A stretch of 10,202 nucleotides of DNA, taken from positions 1 to 10,202 of the forward strand of contig CAMLNJ010000062.1 in the NCBI GenBank assembly GCA_946481225.1, given 5' to 3'. The notes beneath the pieces were generated by a model. The model did no database searches and had not been told where the DNA came from. It saw only the letters and a list, made by a program, of their open reading frames with translations. Numbering within the stretch: the stretch's first letter is position 1; the number at the start of each line of letters is the position of its first letter. Shown here one piece after another: positions 1 to 6,870 of this stretch. This DNA comes from an uncultured Verrucomicrobiota bacterium (GTDB lineage: Bacteria > Verrucomicrobiota > Verrucomicrobiae > Opitutales > Opitutaceae). The position numbers and the translations under genes are program-made.

Positions 1-1
1 C

Positions 2-277
2 GGCACGCCGGCGGTGCATCGCGGCGTGCTCGGGACGAAGGCGGATTTTTATTATCTCGGCCGCGGCATCGGCGGGGTGCGGGCGCTGCTGGAAGTGAAC
101 GACGCGCGGCGGAGCACGCAGACGGCGCTGTTGATTTTCATGATCGCGTATAACGCGGTCGCGGTGGGGCTGGCGGCGACGGGGAACATGAACCCGCTCT
201 TCGCGGCGGTGCTGATGCCGCTGAGCTCGCTCGCGACGCTCGCCATCGTGTGGATGGGGCTGCGGCGGACGGCGTGA
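2..277 (+). CDS. Heavy-metal-translocating P1B-type ATPase, C-terminal fragment (5' end outside window)
   Basis: The frame is open from base 2 and ends at TGA 275-277, giving about 91 residues of a gene that starts upstream of the window. The visible part begins GTPAVHRGVLGTKADFYYLGRG and continues through two hydrophobic segments: TALLIFMIAYNAVAVGLAA, then NPLFAAVLMPLSSLATLAIV. This matches the end of copper/heavy-metal P1B ATPases, where the last part of the P domain is followed by the final two membrane helices with an AYN motif and a P-L-S-S-L motif. The MPLSSLA ending resembles the CcoI/FixI branch, which supplies copper to cbb3 oxidase, more than CopA. That subfamily call is inference, because the CPC metal site and the DKTG phosphorylation motif are outside the window. 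It converges with the next gene, with 35 bp between the two stop codons and no clear hairpin. Confidence 0.82.
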   Translation, partial: GTPAVHRGVLGTKADFYYLGRGIGGVRALLEVNDARRSTQTALLIFMIAYNAVAVGLAATGNMNPLFAAVLMPLSSLATLAIVWMGLRRTA

Positions 278-312
278 GAGGAGTTTCGTTTTCTGTTCTG
301 CCAGCGATCACT

Positions 313-1254
313 TTAGTTTTTGGTGACGAGGCCCAGCTTGGGCAGAAGGGCTTTGAGCGTCTCGACCGAGGCGTGGGCGCCGGTTTGCGAGAGATGCACG
401 TCGACCCAAGTGTCGCCAAAGACGCGGCAGGCGCGGAGATTTTGCTGGGTATCGGCGCCGGCCGTCATCGTATAGCTCACGACGTTCCAGCCTGCGACGA
501 GGGACATGCTCTCGTTGCCCAAGGCTTGGCCGAGACCTTTCTCCAAGGACGCTTTTTCTTTCGCCCAAAAGGATCGCATGCCGGGGAACTTCGAGGCGCG
601 GTCGAGCCAGCCGCTCAGGATGATTCCCTCGGGGCCCGCATACATGAAGCGGTTGGTCGATGTGCCAGGGGCGGCGGTCGTGGCGGACGTGCTCTCGCCG
701 GGGGACGCCGGGGTGGGACTCGCCGCGGCGAGGGAGAGGCTGCGGATAAAACGCCACGCCTCGGCCTGGCTGGCGCCGGCCGGGTCGTCGCAGAGGATCG
801 TGGCGTGGACCAAGGCCTTTCCGCCAAGCGAGACGGCGACGGGAATGGCGACCTTGTAGTCGCCGGCCTTCGGGACTTTTCCGACGAGATCGGGATCTTC
901 GAAGACGGAGTAGACGCCGAAGCCGTTGCTTAGTTTGAACTCCGTTTGTGGTGGAGTTGCTTTGGATTGGGCGATGTAGGGGCGGCACATCACGAGATGT
1001 AGTTTTCGCATTGTGGTGGAGTCGCTTATGTCGAAGCGATCCGCAGGAAGGAGCGTCAGCAAGAGCGCCGCATTTTGGCCGCCACCCGGTTCGTAGCGAA
1101 GAGTGGGAAAGGGCGAAGGGCGATCCGTCGGAGCGACGGTCCAGCCACGGGCGGCTTGGAAGTCGACGACATCGCCAAGCGTGTCGGCGACAAGGCGAGG
1201 GGATATGGTCGCCGCGAGAAGCAGGACTGAAAGCAGCCGGGTGAAAACGAGCAT
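313..1254 (-). CDS. Exported two-domain protein of unknown function
   Basis: This encodes 313 residues. Residues 1-23 form a signal peptide: Arg at 6, a Leu/Ala-rich core, and a likely cut after LVA at 23, so the protein is probably periplasmic or outer-membrane associated. Residues 24-176 form one domain and residues 201-313 another, joined by a Pro/Ser/Thr/Ala linker (about 177-200). Both domains end alike: a beta-strand-like stretch (ALVHATILC; TWVDVHLS), a short turn containing an Ala-Ser pair, an amphipathic helix and a final Leu-rich strand. This suggests two copies of one fold. The second half (W-N-V-V-S-Y, then R-V-F-G-D-T-W-V) is reminiscent of small DUF1795/PsbP-like alpha/beta folds, but that is only an impression. 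Three cysteines (90, 155, 276) are visible and there is no catalytic motif. The gene is cut off from ilvD by a terminator, so it probably has its own promoter. An inverted repeat sits just before the ATG. No Shine-Dalgarno sequence is visible. Confidence 0.85.
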   Translation of the reverse strand: MLVFTRLLSVLLLAATISPRLVADTLGDVVDFQAARGWTVAPTDRPSPFPTLRYEPGGGQNAALLLTLLPADRFDISDSTTMRKLHLVMCRPYIAQSKATPPQTEFKLSNGFGVYSVFEDPDLVGKVPKAGDYKVAIPVAVSLGGKALVHATILCDDPAGASQAEAWRFIRSLSLAAASPTPASPGESTSATTAAPGTSTNRFMYAGPEGIILSGWLDRASKFPGMRSFWAKEKASLEKGLGQALGNESMSLVAGWNVVSYTMTAGADTQQNLRACRVFGDTWVDVHLSQTGAHASVETLKALLPKLGLVTKN

Positions 1255-1259
1255 GGAGA

Positions 1260-1291
1260 ATTTGAGTCGGATCAGGCTTCGGGACTCAAAT
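1260..1291. promoter_or_regulatory. Inverted repeat directly upstream of the exported-protein gene (possible operator or leader hairpin)
   Basis: Two perfect 9-bp arms, ATTTGAGTC (1260-1268) and GACTCAAAT (1283-1291), are separated by 14 nt. On the - strand the dyad begins 6 nt before the ATG at 1254 and ends 37 nt before it. It could bind a dimeric regulator or fold in the 5' leader and cover the start. The symmetry is seen directly; the role is inference. No convincing -35/-10 pair could be fixed around it. Confidence 0.45.
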
Positions 1292-1322
1292 GCGTAAGGT
1301 ATTTTGAAACGGGAAGATGATG

Positions 1323-1351
1323 AAAAAGGCCGGGGCGGTGAGGCCCCGGCC
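1323..1351 (-). terminator. Intrinsic terminator downstream of ilvD
   Basis: On the - strand a perfect 9-bp GC-rich stem (GGCCGGGGC at 1328-1336 pairing with GCCCCGGCC at 1343-1351) with a 6-nt loop is followed by five T residues (1327-1323). It starts 51 nt after the ilvD stop codon. This is a textbook Rho-independent terminator for ilvD and for any transcript reading in from the polysaccharide genes. A second small hairpin without a T tail (AACGGC 1371-1376 and GCCGTT 1380-1385) lies between it and the stop codon. Confidence 0.85.
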
Positions 1352-1401
1352 GGAGAGATTTTCGGAACGAAACGGCTGCGCCGTTCCGCTACGCCGAAGG
1401 A

Positions 1402-3114
1402 TCAGAGATACTTGTCGGTCACGGCGCCTTCGGAGGCGGTGGCGACGAGCTTGGCGTATTTCGCGAGGACGCCGCGGGTCTCCTTCGGGGGGAGGGGCTT
1501 GTAGGCGGCGAGGCGCTGCGCATATTCGGTCTCGGAGATGAGTAGGTTGATGGTGTTCTTCACCGCATCGATCTCGATGATGTCGCCGGTGGTCACGATG
1601 CCGATGGGGCCGCCCTTCGCGGCTTCGGGCGTGATGTGGCCGACGTCGAAGCCGTGCGAGCCGCCGGAGAAGCGGCCGTCGGTGATGAGGGCGACGTCCT
1701 TGATGAGGCCGCGGCCGGCGACGGCGGAGGTGGGGGACAACATCTCGCGCATGCCGGGGCCGCCGACGGGGCCCTCGTTGCGGATGACGACGACGTCGCC
1801 CTTCACGACGTCGCCGCGGAGGATGCCCTTGAGCGCGTCTTCCTCGCCTTCGTAGACCTTGGCGACGCCCTTGAAGTAGAGGCCTTCCTTGCCGGTGATC
1901 TTGCCGACGGCGCCGCCGGGGGCGAGGTTGCCGTGGAGGACGCGGAGGTGGGTGGTGGCCTTGATGGGCTGGTCCCAGGGGCGGATGATGTCCTGCTCGG
2001 CCGGATACGCGGGGTAGGGCTGCACGTCCTTGAGCGTCTCGGCGATGGTCTCGCCGGTGACGGTGAGGGCGTCGCCGTGGAGCATGCCGCGGTCGAGGAG
2101 CATCTTCATCATCGGGCGGATGCCGCCGATGCGGATGAGGTGGGCCATGCCGTATTTGCCGAAGGGCTTCACGTCGGCGAGGAGGGGCACCTTTTCGCCG
2201 ATGGTCTTGAAGTCCTCGAGGGTGAGGTCGACGCCGGCGGAGTGGGCGATGGCGAGGAGGTGGAGGATGAGGTTGGTCGAGCCGCCTAGCGCGAGGCAGA
2301 CGGTGATCGAGTTCTCGAAGGCTTTGCGGGTGAGGATGTCGCGGGGCTTGATGCCTTTCTTGAGCATGGACATGACGGCGGCGCCGGCGCGCTCGCAGTC
2401 CTCGCGCTTCTCCTTGCCGACGGCGGTCTGGGCGGAGCTGTTGGGGAGGCTCATGCCGAGGGCCTCGATGGCGGAGGCCATGGTGTTGGCGGTATACATG
2501 CCGCCGCAGGAGCCGGGGCCGGGGATGGCGCCGGACTCGATTTCCTTCAGGCCGGCGTCGTCGAGCTCGCCCTTGGCGTGTTTGCCGACGGCCTCGAAGA
2601 CGGAGACGATGTCGAGCGGCTTCTTTTTTTCGCAGTCGGAGGCGGCGAAGCCGGGGAGGATGGTGCCGCCGTAGATGAAGACGGCGGGGCGGTTGAGGCG
2701 GGCGATGGCGATCATCGCGCCGGGCATGTTTTTGTCGCAGCCGCCGATGGCGACGAGGCCGTCGAAGCCCTCGGCCGCGACGGCGGTCTCGATGGAGTCG
2801 GCGATGACGTCGCGGGACACGAGCGAGTAGCGCATGCCCTGGGTGCCCATGCTGATGCCGTCGGTGACGGTGATGGTGTTGAAGTAGACGGCCTTGCCGC
2901 CGGCGGCGTCGACGCCTTTGCGGGCGTATTCGCTGAGTTCGCCGAGGTGGACGTTGCAAGGGGTCATGTCGCTCGCGGCGGACGCGACGGCGATCTGGGG
3001 CTTGTGGAAATCCTCGTCGGTGAAGCCGACGGCGCGGAGCATGGAACGGGCGGGGGCGCGGTCGTTGCCGTCAACGACGACGGAGGAGTGCGGGCGGGGG
3101 ACGGATTGGCACAT
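1402..3114 (-). CDS. ilvD: Dihydroxy-acid dehydratase (IlvD), [2Fe-2S] type
   Basis: This is a cytoplasmic enzyme of 570 residues that dehydrates 2,3-dihydroxy-isovalerate and 2,3-dihydroxy-3-methylvalerate to the 2-keto acids, the third common step of valine, isoleucine and leucine synthesis. Family signatures run in order: DGNDRAPARSMLRAVG near the start, TPCNVHL with Cys53, TDG at 84-86, GGCDKNMPGAM with Cys126 and the lysine that is carbamylated in the family (Lys129), GPGSCGGMYTANTM with Cys203, GGSTNL, and GRFSGGSHG from about residue 480. In this family the serine of the last motif is the proposed catalytic base. Having all three cysteines fits the [2Fe-2S] plant/mycobacterial type rather than the longer [4Fe-4S] E. 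coli type (about 616 residues), which lacks the first one; such enzymes are generally more oxygen-tolerant. The ATG at 3114 gives a normal N-terminus. It is preceded by a GCTCC repeat rather than a Shine-Dalgarno sequence. It lies 90 bp after the GT2 gene and could be partly co-transcribed with it, but has no functional link to polysaccharide synthesis. Confidence 0.97.
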   Translation of the reverse strand: MCQSVPRPHSSVVVDGNDRAPARSMLRAVGFTDEDFHKPQIAVASAASDMTPCNVHLGELSEYARKGVDAAGGKAVYFNTITVTDGISMGTQGMRYSLVSRDVIADSIETAVAAEGFDGLVAIGGCDKNMPGAMIAIARLNRPAVFIYGGTILPGFAASDCEKKKPLDIVSVFEAVGKHAKGELDDAGLKEIESGAIPGPGSCGGMYTANTMASAIEALGMSLPNSSAQTAVGKEKREDCERAGAAVMSMLKKGIKPRDILTRKAFENSITVCLALGGSTNLILHLLAIAHSAGVDLTLEDFKTIGEKVPLLADVKPFGKYGMAHLIRIGGIRPMMKMLLDRGMLHGDALTVTGETIAETLKDVQPYPAYPAEQDIIRPWDQPIKATTHLRVLHGNLAPGGAVGKITGKEGLYFKGVAKVYEGEEDALKGILRGDVVKGDVVVIRNEGPVGGPGMREMLSPTSAVAGRGLIKDVALITDGRFSGGSHGFDVGHITPEAAKGGPIGIVTTGDIIEIDAVKNTINLLISETEYAQRLAAYKPLPPKETRGVLAKYAKLVATASEGAVTDKYL

Positions 3115-3118
3115 GGTC

Positions 3119-3190
3119 GGAGCAGGGAGCTAGGAGATGGGAGCAGGGAGCCGAAGGAAAGCCGGGGAGCGAAGGGGGCAGGGAGGGGGC
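3119..3190. repeat. Degenerate GGAGCAGG-type repeat array between the GT2 gene and ilvD
   Basis: The + strand carries GGAGCAGGGAGC, TAGGAGATGGGAGCAGGGAG and further G-rich relics. These are units of about 7 nt around AGCAGGG, as in the other cluster spacers. On the - strand the same sequence reads GCTCCCTGCTCC and ends 4 nt before the ilvD ATG, so it forms the whole leader. It fills almost all of the 90-bp spacer. Confidence 0.7.
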
Positions 3191-3204
3191 GGGCAAGCGC
3201 CTTG

Positions 3205-4029
3205 TCAGGCGCGCCGACGCAGTCGGCGAAGCTCTTCGGCGGCAAAGCCTTCGTAGCGGGCGAGAAGGCGGCAGTAGCGCCAGCCGGCGGCGCCGTCGAG
3301 GAAGCCGCGGCGGAGGAGGTATTGGTAGACGAGTCGGGCGAAGGGGCGGGCGGGCAGGCGATAACTAAGGCTCTTGAGCGCGCGGCGGCGCACGAGGCCG
3401 TCGGGCGAGGCGAGGGAGCGGAGTTCGTCGCCGAGGGGACGGCGGGCGGCGTGCCAGGCCTCGGCCTCGCGGCGGGCGTAGCGGCGGTGCTTGGCGAGCC
3501 AGTCGTCCACGCCGGAGGCGGACATGTCGTGCTCGTAGTTGTGCTTCAGATACCCGAGGCGGAGGCCGTCGGCCTCGCGCTGGCCGTGGCCTTTTTCGAC
3601 GAAGCGGAAAGTGGGCGCGTGGCAGAAGCGGGCCTGCCAGGCGGGGTAATCGGTGCAGTGGGGAACCCAGCGGCCGTCCCAGAGCATTTTCGGGGCGGCC
3701 CAGTAGCCATCGTGGACGCGGGCGGCGGTTTCGGCGGCGGCGACGGCGCGGAGCTCGGCGAGAAGTCCGGGCGTCATGCGTTCGTCGGCGTCGAGGTGGA
3801 AGACCCACGGGTGGCGGAACGCGATATGGTCGTGGGCGTGGTTGCGCTGCTGGGCGAAGTTCTCGAACCGGTTGACCGAGACCTGCGCGCCGTGGGCGCG
3901 GGCGATCTCGTGGGTGCGGTCGGTCGAGCCGGAGTCGAGCACGTGGATGTCGTCGACGCCGGGGAGGGTGGCGAGGCAGGGGGGGAGGTTGTGCTCCTCG
4001 TTGAGGGTGAGGATGACGACGGAGAACAT
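3205..4029 (-). CDS. GT2 family glycosyltransferase, WaaE-like (LPS core/exopolysaccharide)
   Basis: This encodes 274 residues of a cytoplasmic-face glycosyltransferase with the GT-A fold. The N-terminus MFSVVILTLNEEHNLPPCL is the classic GT2 opening, followed by DSGSTDRT (32-39) for nucleotide binding. HLDADER (78-84) is the metal-binding DXD (Asp80, Asp82), and EKGHGQRE (145-152) lies where the WaaE-type subfamily has its acceptor/base motif. A C-terminal DWLAKHRRYARREAEAW segment (176-192) is typical of the same group, which includes the lipopolysaccharide-core beta-1,4-glucosyltransferase WaaE/KdtX. The sugar and acceptor cannot be told from sequence. The C-terminus is rich in Arg and Leu, suggesting peripheral membrane attachment. 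It is the last glycosyltransferase gene of the cluster, 141 bp after the O-antigen ligase-type gene. Its leader is a GCTCC-type repeat and there is no Shine-Dalgarno sequence. Confidence 0.92.
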   Translation of the reverse strand: MFSVVILTLNEEHNLPPCLATLPGVDDIHVLDSGSTDRTHEIARAHGAQVSVNRFENFAQQRNHAHDHIAFRHPWVFHLDADERMTPGLLAELRAVAAAETAARVHDGYWAAPKMLWDGRWVPHCTDYPAWQARFCHAPTFRFVEKGHGQREADGLRLGYLKHNYEHDMSASGVDDWLAKHRRYARREAEAWHAARRPLGDELRSLASPDGLVRRRALKSLSYRLPARPFARLVYQYLLRRGFLDGAAGWRYCRLLARYEGFAAEELRRLRRRA

Positions 4030-4030
4030 G

Positions 4031-4070
4031 CGGGAGCCAGGAGCGTGGAGCAGGGAGCGAGGAGCGGGGG
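4031..4070. repeat. GGAGC-type repeat array in front of the GT2 gene
   Basis: The + strand reads as successive GGAGC units with 2-4 nt between them (GGAGCGTGGAGCAGGGAGC, then GAGGAGCGGG). It is the same family as at 3119-3190 and 6777-6820. In the sense of the genes it is GCTCC/CTCC-rich and lies 1-41 nt upstream of the GT2 start codon. Confidence 0.7.
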
Positions 4071-4074
4071 CGGG

Positions 4075-4186
4075 CCAATCTTTCTCTTGGATCTTTCTCT
4101 TTCTCCTAATCCTGACGAGCGGATCGAAACGGGGATGGATGGGACGGAAGAGAACGAGTAAGAGAAGGATTTAAGAGAAAGATTCG
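4075..4186. repeat. Imperfect palindromic TCTTTCTC/GAGAAAGA element over the 3' end of the O-antigen ligase-type gene
   Basis: Left arm 4075-4107 (starts CCAATCTTTCTCTTGGATC) and right arm 4154-4186 (ends TTAAGAGAAAGATTCG) are complementary at 27 of 33 positions, with 46 nt between them. The right arm supplies the TAA stop (4171-4173) and the last codons of the ligase-type gene. A related single-sided copy lies at 6828-6870. There is no T tail and the arms are AT/purine-biased, so it is not a normal terminator. Confidence 0.65.
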
Positions 4187-5613
4187 GGAGAGGGCGCGGG
4201 AGTGAGCTGAATCGTCCGCAGGGCGGCGAACCAGAGGATCCACCACGTCGCGACGACGGCGGGGCAGGCGAGGGGAAATTCCACCCAGGCGTAGGCGGCG
4301 ACGAGGGCGCAGCCGCCGAGGAGCCAGGCGGAGAAGGCGGAGAGGTTGCGGAGACGGAAGGTCTCGGCGAGGGGCAGGAGGCCGAGGAGCAGGAGGAGAG
4401 CGGTGCCGGCGAAACCGATTTCGGCGAGGGATTGGAGCCAGTCCGAGTGGGCGTCCTCGAAGGTGTTCATGAGGCCGTCCGAGCCGGGCTCGAAGCGGGA
4501 GTAGTTGAGGAAAATCGGTCCGTAGGACTCGAGACCCCAGCCGAAGAGGGGACGGTCGGCGGCCATGCGCCAGGTGTCGGCGTAGAGATCGGCGCGGCTG
4601 TAGGCGACGGAGCCGGCCTGGAGGGCGGAAAACTGGGCGCGGGTGGTGGCGAGACGGGCGGCGATGACCTCGCGGCTTTGGAAGGCGACGAGGCCGGCGG
4701 CGGCGGCGAGGACGAGGGCGATGAGCGCGACGCGGGCGAGGCCGGCGCGGGAGGAGCGGCGGCGGCGGGCGGAGCCGAAGGCGTGGCGCAACGCGGCTGC
4801 GATCGCGACCGCGGCGAGGACGAGCATCTGCACCGTGGCGGAGCGGGAGGTGGAGAGCGGGGCGGTGGCGGCGAGGAGCAGGGCTACAATCGCGAGCAGC
4901 GGCCCGGGGCTGTGGAGCCAGCCGCGATCGGGCGGGTGGCGGAGCGAGTGAAACACGAGCGCGAGCGTGGCGGAGGCGTGGAGAACGGCGAAGGCTCCCC
5001 AGTGGTTGTGGTAGAGGAAGGTCGAGAACCAGGCGGTGTTCACGCGGGGGACGGCGCCGAAGAAGGGGCCGGCGGCGCCGGTCTGGCGTTGGAGCGTGCC
5101 GAGGACGGCGAGCGCGAGGGCGTGGAGGGACAGGAAGAGAACGAGATTGCGGAGCGCCCGGCGCGACTGGACGCAGAAGGCGATGGAAAGCCCCGTGGCG
5201 GCGAGGCCGCCGAGGCAGGCGAGGAGGCGGAGGGAACCGGCGGGGTTGGCCGAGGCGGGCAGCCAGGCGACATGGGCGACGGGGCGAAGCACGTAGCCGT
5301 CGTAGAGAAAGGCGGGGCGATGGGACGGGTTGAGCGCGGAGACCGTGATGAGAATGGCGAGTCCGGCGAGCGGGGCGCTCCAGCGGAGGAGGCGTCGGAA
5401 ACCTTCCCGATCGTTGGCGCGGCGGCGGGCTCGGGCTTCGGCGAAGAGCAGGGCGAAGGCGGGGGCGGCGAGCGCGGCGACGATCCATTCGCCGCGGGGG
5501 CCCATGCCGCCGAGCAGCCAGGCCGAGGCGGTCACGACGAGGGCGGCGTGGGCGAGGGCGAGCTTTTCGCGGGCGGGTGAGAAGAGGCCGGAGGTTTTAA
5601 CCACGGAGGACAC
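4171..5613 (-). CDS. O-antigen ligase/polymerase family membrane protein (Wzy_C type)
   Basis: This encodes 480 residues of an integral inner-membrane protein. Hydrophobic stretches (near 18-35, 42-58, 79-93, 127-147, 156-172, 204-221, 238-252, 260-275, 293-310, 401-416, 428-444 and 448-465) suggest about ten to twelve helices. FLYHNHWGAFAVL (199-211) matches the conserved Y-x-N-H segment of the Wzy_C family. A long external loop at about 312-398 holds YSRADLYADTWRMAADRPLFGWGLESYG and AHSDWLQSLAEIGFAG, with Arg340, Trp348 and His389 at positions typical of O-antigen ligases and polymerases. Such proteins join lipid-linked oligosaccharides on the periplasmic side, either polymerising repeat units or transferring glycan to an acceptor; sequence alone does not separate the two. 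The start is GTG (5611-5613), with another GTG at 5602-5604; both lie in a CACGGAGG repeat, 6 nt after the stop of the preceding gene. The C-terminal codons lie in another repeat. Confidence 0.9.
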   Translation of the reverse strand: MSSVVKTSGLFSPAREKLALAHAALVVTASAWLLGGMGPRGEWIVAALAAPAFALLFAEARARRRANDREGFRRLLRWSAPLAGLAILITVSALNPSHRPAFLYDGYVLRPVAHVAWLPASANPAGSLRLLACLGGLAATGLSIAFCVQSRRALRNLVLFLSLHALALAVLGTLQRQTGAAGPFFGAVPRVNTAWFSTFLYHNHWGAFAVLHASATLALVFHSLRHPPDRGWLHSPGPLLAIVALLLAATAPLSTSRSATVQMLVLAAVAIAAALRHAFGSARRRRSSRAGLARVALIALVLAAAAGLVAFQSREVIAARLATTRAQFSALQAGSVAYSRADLYADTWRMAADRPLFGWGLESYGPIFLNYSRFEPGSDGLMNTFEDAHSDWLQSLAEIGFAGTALLLLLGLLPLAETFRLRNLSAFSAWLLGGCALVAAYAWVEFPLACPAVVATWWILWFAALRTIQLTPAPSPESFS

Positions 5614-5629
5614 GGAGGGTCACGGAGAG
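5595..5629. repeat. CACGGAGG triple repeat at the junction of glycosyltransferase C and the ligase-type gene
   Basis: After TTTTAAC, the + strand has three copies of CACGGAG(G) beginning at 5602, 5611 and 5621, about 9-10 nt apart. Repeats of this ACCACGGAGG...ACACGGAGG kind are familiar between genes in Verrucomicrobiota and several other environmental phyla. Here it supplies the TGA stop of glycosyltransferase C (5620-5622) and both possible GTG starts of the ligase-type gene. Confidence 0.75.
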
Positions 5630-6768
5630 GGAGCCGGACGAAGCGTGGGGTAGAAGTCGAGGAGGCGGCGGGCGGACGCGGTCCAGGTGAAGTTGGCGAG
5701 GACCCAGGCGCGGGCGGAGGCGCCGAGGGCGGGGAGCCCGGGTGAGGCGAGGAGGGCGGAGAGGGCGGCGGGGTAGTCGGCCCAGGAGACGCAGCGGCCG
5801 GCGCGGGCGTCGTCGAGCTCGCGCCACGGGAGGGTGTCGGTGACGAGGGCGGGGACGCCGGCGGCGAGGGCCTCGGCGACCGCCTGGCCGAAGTTTTCGG
5901 AGTGGGACGGGAGCAGGAAAAGGTCGGAGAGCGCGTAGGGGCGGGGCAGCGCGGAGCCGTCGGCCACGACGACGGGAGAGGCGGGCGAGGAAGGCGCGAG
6001 CGATCGGAGCCCGGCGACGGTGTAGTCGCCGGGGAGGCCGGCGACGAGGAGGGTCCAGCCGGGACGGGGGGCGGAGCGCCAGAGGTCGATCAGCTCGGCG
6101 ACGCGTTTTTTGCGGTGGAAGCGGCCGTAGAAGAGGGCGACGCGGGTGTCGCGAAGTTGCGGATACGCGGCGAACCAGGCGGCGCGGGCGGGGGCGGCGG
6201 AGGCGGGATCGGGGGCGTCGATGCCGTTGGGGGCGACGCAGGCGGGGGCGGAGGCGGGGGCGCGGAGCCAGGATGGGAGCGAGCGGAGGTGGTCCGCTTC
6301 CTGCGCGGCGGTGGCGTGCCAGCCGGAGGCGGCGGCGACGGCACCGGGGTGGAGGAGGGCGGCGGCGAGGCGTTTTTTCCAGACGTGGTGGCGGAGGGCC
6401 CAGGGCTCGAGCATGCCGCGGGGCGCGACGACGAGCGGGGCGCGGTGGAGGCGGGCGGCGCGGGCGGCGTAGGCGAGCGGGCGCAGCCAGAGGCCGTGGG
6501 CGTGGATCGCGCGGGCGGGGGTGGCGGCGAGGAAGGCGGCGAGGCCGGACGAATAGCAGAAGGCGGAGCCGAGCGGACCGGGAAAGGGCGGGAAATGACG
6601 AAGGACGAAGGACGTCGGACGAACGAGGGAGTCGTCGGTCGGGGTGATCGTGGCGAGGGCGACCTTGGCGCCGAGGGCGGCTTGGGCGGCGGCGAGGGCG
6701 GGGACGGTGCGCGACGGGCCGCCATGGCGGGGGTCGATGCTGGCGGTGACGTGGAGGACGTCGAACAT
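5620..6768 (-). CDS. GT4 family glycosyltransferase C
   Basis: This encodes 382 residues of a retaining GT-B glycosyltransferase. The N-terminal domain opens MFDVLHVTASIDPRHGGPSRTV, with the glycine-rich GGPSRT loop (16-21) of GT4 enzymes that bind the acceptor. It continues with IHAHGLWLRP (88-97) and APRGMLEPWAL (115-125), a pair seen in exopolysaccharide GT4 enzymes. In the C-terminal domain FYGRFHRKKRV (213-223) carries the basic residues that contact the donor phosphates, and SENFGQAVAEALAAG (290-304) is the E-x7-E donor site (Glu291, Glu299). The donor sugar cannot be predicted. Length is normal for the family and the gene looks intact, ending in Pro-rich residues partly encoded by the CACGGAGG repeat. 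The ATG at 6768 lies behind a GCTCC-type leader without a Shine-Dalgarno sequence. It is nearly contiguous with the following ligase-type gene (6 nt), so the two are very likely translated from one message. Confidence 0.92.
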   Translation of the reverse strand: MFDVLHVTASIDPRHGGPSRTVPALAAAQAALGAKVALATITPTDDSLVRPTSFVLRHFPPFPGPLGSAFCYSSGLAAFLAATPARAIHAHGLWLRPLAYAARAARLHRAPLVVAPRGMLEPWALRHHVWKKRLAAALLHPGAVAAASGWHATAAQEADHLRSLPSWLRAPASAPACVAPNGIDAPDPASAAPARAAWFAAYPQLRDTRVALFYGRFHRKKRVAELIDLWRSAPRPGWTLLVAGLPGDYTVAGLRSLAPSSPASPVVVADGSALPRPYALSDLFLLPSHSENFGQAVAEALAAGVPALVTDTLPWRELDDARAGRCVSWADYPAALSALLASPGLPALGASARAWVLANFTWTASARRLLDFYPTLRPAPSP

Positions 6769-6776
6769 CAGGGCTG

Positions 6777-6820
6777 GGAGCTAGGAGCGGGGAGCATGGA
6801 GCCGGAAGCGGGGAGTCGGG
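6777..6820. repeat. GGAGC-type repeat array in front of glycosyltransferase C
   Basis: The + strand has GGGAGC, TAGGAGCGGGGAGCATGGAGC and the degenerate GGAAGCGGGGAGTCGGG. The sense strand of the genes is therefore GCTCC-rich and ends 8 nt before the ATG at 6768. This arrangement matches the leaders of the GT2 gene and ilvD. Confidence 0.7.
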
Positions 6821-6827
6821 GGAGGGG

Positions 6828-6870
6828 GAGAAAGAGAAAGATTAAGATTTGAGAGAAAGATTTTTTCGGG
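6828..6870. repeat. GAGAAAGATT repeat just after the acetyltransferase gene
   Basis: The + strand carries GAGAAAGAGAAAGATT, then AAGATTTGAGAGAAAGATT and TTTTCGGG. It resembles the right arm of the 4075-4186 element in sequence, orientation and place: next to the stop codon of the upstream gene, with GGAGC units on its other side. The stop codon of the acetyltransferase gene is 1 nt away. Confidence 0.65.

Noticed and set aside
3197..3212. Small hairpin (GCGCC and GGCGC) at the GT2 stop codon as a terminator
   Set aside because: The stem has only 5 bp, overlaps the stop codon and lacks a T tail on the - strand.
2578..4161. 527-residue + strand frame opposite ilvD and GT2
   Set aside because: Composition is Gly/Ala/Val/Glu/Asp-rich and typical of the antisense of GC-rich genes. 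It has no motif and overlaps two firmly identified genes.
1286..5488. Long - strand frames at 1286-2959 and 4106-5488
   Set aside because: They overlap ilvD and the ligase-type gene in another frame and are Arg/Pro/His-rich, without family signatures.
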